Source: Ignelater luminosus
Taxonomy: Eukaryota; Arthropoda; Insecta; Coleoptera; Elateridae
Length of the DNA stretch: 64,000 nucleotides
Direction: 5' to 3'
Assembly (NCBI GenBank): GCA_011009095.1
Contig: VTPC01090599.1
Span: 7,662-71,661 of the forward strand
This document shows positions 36,801 to 44,386 of this stretch, piece after piece (position 1 is the stretch's first letter; every line of letters begins with the position of its first letter). The notes beneath the pieces were generated by a model. The model ran no database searches, was not told the DNA's origin, and saw only the letters and a program-made list of their open reading frames with translations. Position numbers and translations under genes: made by a program.

Positions 36801-39442
36801 GAAAAAAATTTCAATCTAAATCCAGAAACCAATTTTTATTTTAAGAAGCAAAACAAAAAAAAATTATAATCAGATCTACAACAGTTCAAATTACTCTCTA
36901 CATTTATTATTCATTGAACTACAAAAAAAACGATATATTTTACCAAAAGAACAGCAACAAAAAAAATTATGCGAATGATTGGTATCAAAAATCCTCCTTA
37001 TGTTTGTTTGTAGAGGTATTAAGCTCTAAATTTATTTAATGTATTTTTAAACTTGGAAGAGGATGATTCGACGCTGATCTTGACGGTAGATATCTACAAG
37101 AATCTGGACACAACACGTTGTGTATCGTCTGGTGAACAGTTGAAGAGGAGCCAATAAATTAGGTGGAGATCCCCCAAAGTAAACATGTAAGCAAGTCTTG
37201 AGTAAAAGGTGTATTGATGAAGCTTCCTCCCTCCACTCAAGAAAGACTGAACGCGACAAAAGCAAAAAGCAGCATTTAATGAAACAAAGAAAAAAGAAAA
37301 GGACCCAAGTCTAACACACTTTCGTCCCGAACAGATTTTTGGTAGCGCACGGTCTGCTTCACGAGGCTATCTAAGATCTTGATTTAAAGAACAAAAAACT
37401 TCTATCAATGGCACCCAATTAAAAATCCGATTAGTAAACAAAAGAAAAAGGAAAAATTCAGACAGAATTTTCCACAATTATATACGTAATAAATTCATCT
37501 TTCAAGAAATCTAAAAAGAAATAAATCCTTCCCATTTCAACAAAGTTTACTAATAACCTTAACCTCCCTTAGAAACCCCTACGATCAAATTAACTAACCG
37601 AAGATCTAAGATCAAATACCATTTACAGGAAGCAATGTAGTAAAAGCTATTCAAATTTCAAAACCTACAAAAGAAGTAAACTTAAAGTTGAAAAATAAAT
37701 ATACCTCGTGTCCCGCTTGCCATATTAATAAAATTTGCAAAAATTTGTCAACCTTAATTGATAAAAGAATAGAAGAGAACTTTAGAAAAATACAATCCAG
37801 CATCTTAAAGTGCAGTCCTAAGTATTAAACAACTCTTCATACTAGAGAAAAAAATACGAAAACACGCCGGAAACCCGGATTAAGTTGATTTATTAGGATA
37901 ACAGGTGATTCATTTACATTTGATTTAATGGCAAAATTGTTTAGTGGTAATGCAGAAGCGTTCCAGGTGTTACTACGTATCATTCATCATGGTGATTATT
38001 ATTTTATCTACTGTAGGTCTATTAAACAGGTACAGCAGCTTTGTTAAGAGTAAAAGAGTAATATTCAGGGGAAGATGAGCATCTTTTTAACTAATGATTC
38101 TCTAGAGAATAACTTTCATTTTGTTGTCATTATAGTTTATGTTTAATGTTCATCAAATCAAGGTTTTCTGCATATTATTATCTATGAATGCTAATATCAA
38201 ATATCTTCTCTCGTCTTTAGGTTTGTGCAAGACATAGAAACATGCTTTGGAATGTATACGTTTGCGCAATTCATGGCTGGCTTTTGCATAATTTGTATGA
38301 CAGCGGTTGAACTAACTGTAGTATGTTATAAAAAAACCAAAAAACAAAGGTAAATTAACAAAAACAACTAAACATTTCAGATAAGTCCTACCAGTTTTAA
38401 GTTTGTTTGGATGTTCACCTATATGTGCTGTATGTTAATGGAGCTCTTACAGTTTTGTTGGTTTGGAACAGAACTGTTCTACGAGGTACTTCACAATACC
38501 AGTACTATTTTATATTATAGAAAATTAAATTGTTAAATATGTTCATAAAAAGTTGATAAAAAATATATAAAATAATATACAGGGTATTCGGGGAGGAAAG
38601 TGAAGTAGTTGGAGGATGCGTTCAAGAGGCCGAAGTAAGAAAAATATACCCATAATTATGTCCAAGTTATTGGTTCTTAAACGGTAAGCATTAATCTAGC
38701 TAGTGAGTGACTTAAAATCAAAGATCGCACAAGTGTGTTTACAAACAGCAGAGATACCACTAAATTTGAAATGAAACATAATATGGCAGTTTAGAATATT
38801 CTCAAAAATATCACTAGCAATCTTGATGTCTCTGTCTATCGACTCGTCTGTTAATTGCTCGGGTACATTGTTTGGATGAGTGATGATTATCTCTTATGTT
38901 AGTTATGGCAATTCGATCAAGTATAATGTCTCCATCGTTTACATTTTTGTTGCATAAAAATGCTAACAACGTGAGAACTCATTATCTGTAACAGTTAAAA
39001 TAGGTCTATTGTACTTATTTTGACTTCCTGAACTCATCCTCGAATATTTCCCTTCCTCCCGAAACACCCTGTACATTTATTTGTAGAATTGTTAATTCAG
39101 TTATCCAAAATTTGTGTATTTTATAGCGACTTCTAGATTTTTGTACTTTTGTCTGCAGTATTTTATTTGTTACAGAGTTTAGATCTAATAGACGCAATAT
39201 ATTTAACTGATTGGTACAAATTTGGTCCCAAATCTAAGAAAGCATTACTCATTCTAATGGAACGTTCAAAAAGACCATTGCGTGTGAGAGCTGCGAAATT
39301 ATTTGATTTGTCTTTGGAAACCTATATGAAGGTACATTACACTCTAATAAGATTCGATTTTATTTTAACATAATAATTTCAGATTTTAAGGGGAGCTTAT
39401 TCTTTATTTGCTGTACTTCGACATATGATGCATTCAAACTAG
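26750..39442 (+). CDS. Odorant receptor (insect 7TM OR family), six exons
   Basis: Exons: 26750-27368, 27572-27806, 38221-38320, 38381-38485, 39176-39331, 39383-39442. All introns are GT..AG and the phases fit, giving 424 aa. Ligand-binding insect ORs sit in the dendrite membrane of olfactory neurons and form cation channels with Orco. Seven hydrophobic segments are visible: about 66-87, 97-118, 152-175, 194-225 (across the exon 1/2 join), then MYTFAQFMAGFCIICMTAVE, the FVWMFTYMCCMLMELLQFC segment, and a last one around RGAYSLFAVLRHM. Family marks are ILPLEIWYPFD, the CWFGTELFYE block, AIYLTDWY and the C-terminal LRGAYS. The first ATG is used here; a second at 26840 (MAVDPMKYF, context CACAATGG) gives 394 aa, closer to family norms, and is a likely true start. 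No frame break was found. Confidence 0.93.
30353..31664 (-). mobile_element. Mariner-like transposon, apparently whole
   Basis: Inverted repeats at 30353-30387 and 31630-31664 are identical over 35 bases including the outer TA (begin TATAAAGGGTTTTCCAATAA). The element is 1,312 bp and contains a single open transposase gene. Perfect ends plus an unbroken gene imply recent insertion; it may have been active lately. It interrupts the 5' part of a Helitron-like element. Confidence 0.93.
30461..31546 (-). CDS. Mariner-like transposase, 361 aa, intact
   Basis: A cut-and-paste transposase. The N-terminal 120 residues hold two helix-turn-helix domains (MERYTLQQRIEIIKIHYKNG, then IPQTSLHLILHKDLGLKAYK). 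The catalytic domain has the first Asp in IILSDEAHFHFGG (about residue 158), the second in VYFQQDGATCHTS and the third in RSCDLTPCDFFLWG. By my count 36 residues separate the second and third Asp, more than the 34 of classic mariners, so it belongs to a separate DDD lineage that I cannot name with certainty. The WGHVKEKVYA motif and full length (families: 340-370 aa) suggest function. The ATG at 31546 lies 119 bp from the outer end of the element. No stop or frame change is present, unlike every other transposase in the window. Confidence 0.93.
   Translation of the reverse strand: MERYTLQQRIEIIKIHYKNGENLAETVRKTRTFLGHREAPCRTAIQKLVKKFELLGQVSDVKNKTRARRSRTAENIAVVAESVKENPGLSIPRRSLELAIPQTSLHLILHKDLGLKAYKVQLTQELKPADHQQRRVFADWVVEMHENDPEFHRKIILSDEAHFHFGGFVNKQNCRIWGSENPRVIVEKSLYPQRVTVWCGLWFGGVIGPYFFENEAGATVTVTGLRYREMINDFLWPELDGIDLDNVYFQQDGATCHTSNETIDLLRKKFPDRVISRRGDHNWPPRSCDLTPCDFFLWGHVKEKVYANSPASIQDLKDGIREAIEDIGQPLCDLVMENFMKRILSCKRGRGGHLPDVIFHY
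34465..38220. other. Remainder of OR intron 2, no recognised gene
   Basis: A+T-rich with short open frames (35406-35657 and 37047-37265) lacking family marks. A small (AAT)n run lies near 36590-36610. The block 36093-37345 has some LTR-like look but cannot be bounded. A short frame near 37700-37830 (SCPACHINKICKNL) is Cys-containing but too short to call. Confidence 0.4.
38221..39442 (+). CDS. OR gene, exons 3 to 6
   Basis: Exon 3 (38221-38320) encodes FVQDIETCFGMYTFAQF and the fifth membrane segment. Exon 4 (38381-38485) encodes ISPTSFKFVW to TELFYE, exon 5 (39176-39331) SLDLIDAIYL to LSLETYMK, and exon 6 (39383-39442) ILRGAYSLFAVLRHMMHSN then TAG. Introns 3 and 5 are 60 and 51 bp; intron 4 is 690 bp because a 496-bp element sits in it. 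This C-terminal half contacts Orco in the family. Confidence 0.92.
38578..39073. mobile_element. Non-autonomous inverted-repeat element in OR intron 4
   Basis: The left end TACAGGGTATTCGGGGAGGA and the right end read in reverse, TACAGGGTGTTTCGGGAGGA, begin imperfect inverted repeats that run about 60 bases (both go on to GAGGATG.GTTCA). Size is 496 bp with no coding. It lies wholly within the intron and leaves splice sites intact. Confidence 0.8.
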
Positions 39443-40223
39443 AGATAATTCACAATGTTGGAGATTGTGCTGATTTCAATCTTCATTTACGTATTATTGC
39501 ATAATATCGCTGCTGAAAGCTAAATAGCACTAATTAACTTTTGTAATAGCGTAATAAATAGTTTGCATTTTAAATGAACCTTTTTTGTTTAAAATAACTA
39601 TGTGACAAAATGTTTTTAAAACAAAATAGGTGCCCTATATTTTTGCAAAGTCTAATATTAATTTGTTATAATATTACTAATTAACATGCTTATAAAGGCT
39701 TTTGCTATATTTACTTCCATAACATGTTATTTTCAACAAATTACAAATTCAATTTATGTGTTTGAATGGACATACTATACACTACCCACTAATAAATAGG
39801 CACTCCGTTCAGAAATGCAAATAATACTAATATATAGATTATTATATGTTAGCAATCTGCAATTGTAAATACCCCTATTAATCATTGATATTGATATTTA
39901 TACCCCTAATACAATTTATGTATGCGATAGGAATCTTTATAATTTACTAGAGTATTAAAAGCATTGTTAACCCTTTATCTTAACGCAATTTATCTCACAT
40001 CACCAACCATCTGTGAACAAGCAAATAAATTAAATAAAAAAAATGGAAGTCGTGTAGCTCACTTATTCATTATTTTATTTTTAATAACAATAATACATTA
40101 TCGACCTTATGCCAAAGTGCCGTTTTCAGATTCTTTCTTAAAGCTTTATCTGGTCTTCTTTCCACATTATGATTACTTTACCATGAATGCCTTAATCTGT
40201 TTTGTACAGTGCTTGTTACACAA
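39443..40223. other. 3' flank of the OR gene
   Basis: Includes the OR 3' UTR. A possible poly(A) signal AATAAA occurs at 39549-39554 (GTAATAAATAG), about 110 bases after the stop. Bases 39781-39965 match 16755-16935. No other feature is seen. Confidence 0.4.
39781..39965 (+). repeat. Second copy of the ~180-bp sequence at 16755-16935
   Basis: See the entry at 16755-16935. This copy lies about 340 bases after the OR stop codon. Confidence 0.45.
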
Positions 40224-40860
40224 TTAGTTTCTAATTGTTTTAACGGTTTGGTCAATACGTTTGAAACTTTTTCCACAGATGGGTATTCTTACTTCAGGCA
40301 TTTTTTGTCTATTGTTCGATTTTGATAACTGCAATAGTTTAAGCAGAAAAGACAATTTTGATTTACCTTCCGGCATGCAATGTAAATGACCACGATTTAC
40401 ATAGATACAAAGATTAATCCGTCGTAGAAAACTAAACTGCACTCCTTCCATGATTACAGCATCGTTTTTAAAAGTATTTATTGCATCTTGAATGCGCCTC
40501 CACACTTCCTGTTCTGTGTCTACTAATTTGGAGTACACCATCGGTTACAAGGCTCCCCATAAGAGAAAATTCAACGGCCTCATATCAGGAGAACGTGGTA
40601 ACCAGTTTACAGGAGCATCATTGGTGATTGAAATAATTACGAACATTTAAGGTGAAATGCAAAGATGCCCCATTATGCTAAAACCACATATCTTGGGGAA
40701 GTTCCAGGAACAGATCTTCTAATAAATCAGGTAATGTATTTTGGAGATGTTCTAAATAAATTTTGTCATTTAATCCGTGCGGTAAAATAACGGAACCAGT
40801 AATAAAATTACCGATGATTCCTGACCACACGTTAATCTTGAATTCATGCTAGTAATGGAT
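40224..40860 (-). pseudogene. Mariner-like transposase relic
   Basis: The - strand reads FKINVWSGIIGNFITGSVIL (upstream part), LEDLFLELPQDMWF, then HNGASLHFTLNVRNYF, where the usual QQDGA.AH block has Asn in place of the second catalytic Asp and a stop before it. It continues as RSPDMRPLNFLLWGAL-like text and VYSKLVDTEQEVWRRIQDAI, MEGVQFSFLRRINLCIYVNR (40224-40541). It resembles the C-terminal half of the insect transposases with LLWG motifs. The N-terminal half is absent. Three or more frame changes or stops are present. Confidence 0.75.
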
Positions 40861-42455
40861 GTCATAATGACTAAGACATTCTTCCAGCTTCCAAAGCCAC
40901 GCTTATCTACTTGGACTTCACTTGTACATACGCAACAGAAAATAATGAGACACCAAATCGATTATATAGTATGCGTTAATAAAAGATACAGAATTTTAAT
41001 ACTATCAGTGAAAACACATCCCGGGGCTGACGTGCCTTTAAATCACAACTTGCTGGTAGGAGAAATACGAATGCCTTTCAAACGAACAAAGAAACCTAAC
41101 AAAACCACAATAAGGACAGATCATCAAAAGCTAAACTCTAAAAAATTTTACCAAGAAGTAACAAGTGATACTAAAAAAAAGCCACAAAATACAATGATCA
41201 TAGAACGATTAGCTTGATGAGCCACGTTTTAAAAATCTTTCTAAGAATGATACATACTAAAGTTTATAAAAAGATTAATTGTAAAACTGGAGAAACGCAA
41301 TTCGGCTTCAGAAGCGGTCTAGGCACACGTGAAGCACTATTCTGTACACAAGTTTTAATTCAAAGATGCCAAGACGTTAACCACAGCGTATACAGTGCTC
41401 AATGGATTTGAAAAAAGCATTTGATCGAGTTCAACATGACAAATTATTGCAAATTCTAAAAATCACAGAAATAGATGACAAGGATATTCGAATAATAGAA
41501 AACTTGTATTGGCATTAGTCAGCGAATGCCCGAGTGGGAAACCGGCTACCAGATGAAATAGAAATTAGAAGAGGTGTAAGACAAGAATGTATCTTATCTC
41601 CGCTTCTCTTTAACTTATACTCTGAACAATTTCCAAAGAAGCTTTGAACGATACTAACGCTGGAATAATAATGAATGAGCAAGTGATCAATAACATCCGA
41701 TATGCTGATGACACTTTGATATTGGCAAACTCTAATGAGCAACTGCAAAAACGCAATGAATAAAATAAATAACTCATGTAAACGCTATGGGCTAAAACTC
41801 AACAAAAGCAAAACTAAATACATCAAAATAAACAAGCAGGATACTGCTCAGGATGGCCGTATACAAATTGATGGCACGAATCTCGAAATAGTAAATGAAT
41901 TGCCCTACCTGGGAACGATAATTAACAATAAGAGGGACACAAGCTTTGAAATTAAAAGTAGAATAGTTAAGACATGAGCAGCTTTTGTAAAAATAAAGCA
42001 AGTTTTAATCAGTCACGATTTAAATATAAACCTCCAAGTAAGAATGCTAAGATGATATGTTTTTCCTGTACTGTTGTACGGGGTGGAAGCATGGAGCGTC
42101 ACAGATGCGCTACTAACACGTTGCAGGTTTTCGAAATATGGACTAATCGACAGATGTTGAACATCAGGTGGATTAACTAACAAATGAATCTGTTCTACAA
42201 CGTCTCAACGTCTCAACAAAAATAGTAATTACAATAAAGAGTACAAAATTAGAATATTTGAACATGTAATGAAAAACCCTAAAAATTAAGCCACTTTATA
42301 CCTGATAACTCAAAGCAAAGTACAGGGTAAAAGATGTGTCGGACAAAGGACGACTTCATGGTTTAAAAACCTGCGGCAATAATTTGGAAAGACAAGCCTG
42401 CAGCTATTTCGAGCAGCCGTAAATAAAACCATAGCCAATATGATAGTTCTTTTAT
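40850..42455 (+). mobile_element. RTE/craTA-like LINE, truncated and internally deleted
   Basis: The + strand starts in the endonuclease end (TKTFFQLPKPRLSTW, QIDYIVCVNKRYR, KTHPGADVPLNHNLLV at 40860-41070). After an internal loss of the start of RT it continues ISLMSHVLKIFLRMIHTKVY, GETQFGFRSGLGTREALFCT, DLKKAFDRVQHDKL (about 41400-41445), RRGVRQECILSPLLFNLYSE (41570-41630) and IRYADDTLILA (41698-41730), the catalytic YADD box. The C-terminus reads QIDGTNLEIVNELPYLGTII and VVRGGSMERH. Multiple frame changes occur. The element is a relative of the LINE at 3905-6330. Confidence 0.85.
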
Positions 42456-42646
42456 AACTCTAACTCCAATTGCTGAAAGCACTCTTTTGTTATTTAAAAA
42501 AATAGACATATTTTTAAGATCTTTGACGTCCGGTAGCGCCTTAACAGAGCACTTTTGGATAGAGGTAAGTTTGGTTAAATCGTTCTATTTTGGTCTAAGG
42601 AATATGGGTCGGGCGTTGTACAGACCTTCTAGCGACACCCTGTATA
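42456..42646 (-). mobile_element. Terminal part of a TATACAGGG inverted-repeat element
   Basis: Read on the - strand from 42646, it starts TATACAGGGTGTCGCTAGAA and continues with blocks (CGATTTAACCAAACTTACCT) that match the left end of the element at 15691. Only one end is present; the other side borders a LINE 3' end. It abuts the left LTR of the Gypsy fossil. Confidence 0.55.
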
Positions 42647-42809
42647 ACTTAATAAATTCAAATTAAAGATTCTTCGTGTTTTCACAAAACTTTGTTTATT
42701 TTTATTTATTTCCAATAATGTTGTAGAGGTAATAAACTTTGCTTACTTCCAATTTATTTATTTAAAATTATAACTAGGCACATATCTAGTTTACTATATT
42801 ACTGTTAGA
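42641..42809 (-). repeat. Left LTR (3' LTR) of the Gypsy fossil
   Basis: Shares with the right LTR the blocks AAATTCAAATTAAAG, TTTTCACAAAACTTT, AATAATGTT and TTTACTATATTACT in the same order and spacing. Its outer edge is shortened where it meets a TATACAGGG element end. Confidence 0.85.
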
Positions 42810-43107
42810 TCTCCCTCTTTTTACAATTCTATGCATGCAACAATAATGGGTTTGCTTACATTTATAATTTTGTAATTTTGCAGGTGTTTTAACTTGCTCT
42901 AAATTGTCTTCAATATTCGAATTTAACACAATTCAAGTAAATGTAAAAACTATTGTTATTGTATTTGTAAAATCTTCTTAAGAATTTTCTATTCCTAATG
43001 TTTTATTTTTCATTTGCTCTGTGTTATGTGTTTGTTGTATCATACTGGGCTATTTCTTTGAAATCAATTAAATAAATTTATGAATTAATAAATATTTAGA
43101 AATAGTT

Positions 43108-44364
43108 TTGATTATGGAAGAATGCAAAAAAATATCAGCAATGAAAGTCAAAGAATTAAAATCAGAATTGGAAAAGAGAAATATAGATAAGACTGGCAAT
43201 AAAAGTGAATTAGTAAATAAACTACGACAAGCTTTAAATTCTAGTTTTGTGAATGAAGATAATGGAGTAGAGATATCAGAAGAACAAGTTAAAAAGCAAC
43301 GTAAAAATATTGCACGTAAATATGTTAACAGTTATCAAAATAAAATACAACAGATAGAAAAAAAGGTTAAAATATTAGAAAAGATGGTGGTTCAATTAAA
43401 AAAGAAATTAATAAACAGATTACAACAACAGCGACAGCAAGTAGAAGCAGCTAAAAAAAGTAAAGAAACAGTTAAAAAAAGTAAAGATAAGGAAGAGAAT
43501 TCAGATTATACAAAGAAAAGCCGGTCAGACAAAAATGAAAACAGAAATGTGACAAACATATCACCGCAGATTAAGAATATTCAAGAAATAGAAAAAGTAA
43601 ATGTGGACGAAGAATGTGTTAAACCGATAAATAATTTAAAATCGAATGTGTTAATGGTAACAGATAGCCATGGACGTAATTGTGCAAGAATGCTAGACGA
43701 TTTATTAGAAAATGATAATGTTTTAGTAAAATGTGTTATTAAGCCGAATGCAACTCTTGATAAAGTGGTGGAAAACGTAGGTGAACTATGTAGCACGTTT
43801 GATAAAAAGGATTTTGTTATTATCTGGGGAGGAATACACAACGCTATGAATGGCAAACGAATTAAATATGAAGAGATTCTGAAAGTGTTTAATGAGTTAA
43901 AAAATACAAACGTAATTTGTTTATCTGTTCCTTACCGGCAGGGGCGAAAAGTATTGAATCAGTTGATATACGAAATAAATAGCAAATTGTTTGAAGCCAG
44001 CCAAGAAAGTTACAATGAAGTTAACTTTCTGGATTCAAATTCCTTATTAACAACAAAATCGTACACAGCGCATGGTTTGCATCTAAGTAAATTTGGCAAG
44101 TATAATTTGTGTAAAAGCATTGCGAATAATATTACTACTAGTATTAAGTTGCAGACAGGTGAAAATTTAATATGTAAGGAGTTCGTTAATTATGGGAATT
44201 TAATAAAAATTGTTCCAATCAACATAATGAAAGACGAAACGGTGATAAATGGAAATGAAAAAACTGAAAAATCCAAAGCTACAGATCGAGACGCAGCGTT
44301 GAAGGTGTGTACTCCACAAACACATGAAGATAGTGCTGAATTTATCCAGTATTACCAAAATTGA
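43108..44364 (+). CDS. LINE ORF1: SAP-like motif, coiled coil, SGNH-esterase-like domain
   Basis: 418 aa, intact. Residues about 10-44 (MKVKELKSELEKRNIDKTGN then KSELVNKLRQAL) fit the SAP motif, a two-helix DNA-binding fold. Residues 75-125 are a charged heptad-like coiled coil with a Lys-rich tail. Residues 179-345 resemble an SGNH esterase: VLMVTDSHGRN (nucleophile block), WGGIHNAMNG (Gly and Asn block) and AHGLHLSKFGKYNL (His block, with His where the usual Asp sits). Esterase domains are known from ORF1 of CR1-group LINEs; a SAP motif at the front is unusual to my knowledge. The first ATG is used; MEEC starts two codons later. ORF1 proteins bind element RNA or DNA in the RNP, so the SAP part may guide chromatin contact (inference). 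It ends 22 bases before the ORF2 ATG. Confidence 0.82.
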   Translation: MIMEECKKISAMKVKELKSELEKRNIDKTGNKSELVNKLRQALNSSFVNEDNGVEISEEQVKKQRKNIARKYVNSYQNKIQQIEKKVKILEKMVVQLKKKLINRLQQQRQQVEAAKKSKETVKKSKDKEENSDYTKKSRSDKNENRNVTNISPQIKNIQEIEKVNVDEECVKPINNLKSNVLMVTDSHGRNCARMLDDLLENDNVLVKCVIKPNATLDKVVENVGELCSTFDKKDFVIIWGGIHNAMNGKRIKYEEILKVFNELKNTNVICLSVPYRQGRKVLNQLIYEINSKLFEASQESYNEVNFLDSNSLLTTKSYTAHGLHLSKFGKYNLCKSIANNITTSIKLQTGENLICKEFVNYGNLIKIVPINIMKDETVINGNEKTEKSKATDRDAALKVCTPQTHEDSAEFIQYYQN

Positions 44365-44386
44365 CAAATAAAGAAAACCCTTTTTT

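Larger units (their letters stand above)
27807..38220 (+). other. OR intron 2, 10.4 kb, loaded with nested transposons
   Basis: The donor is GTAAGT at 27807 and the acceptor is TCTCGTCTTTAG ending at 38220. The first 0.5 kb (27807-28320) aligns with the matching intron of the second OR copy, so the original intron was colonised later. It contains the DUF7869-like repeat gene, a possible solo LTR, a Helitron-like element and a mariner-like transposon. The rest is A+T-rich without recognised genes. Confidence 0.85.

Noticed and set aside
36093-37345. TGTAACGTGACC start and a TTGGTAGCGCACGG stretch resembling an LTR and a primer site
   Set aside because: No matching end, duplicate or coding remains could be found, so an LTR element is not supported.
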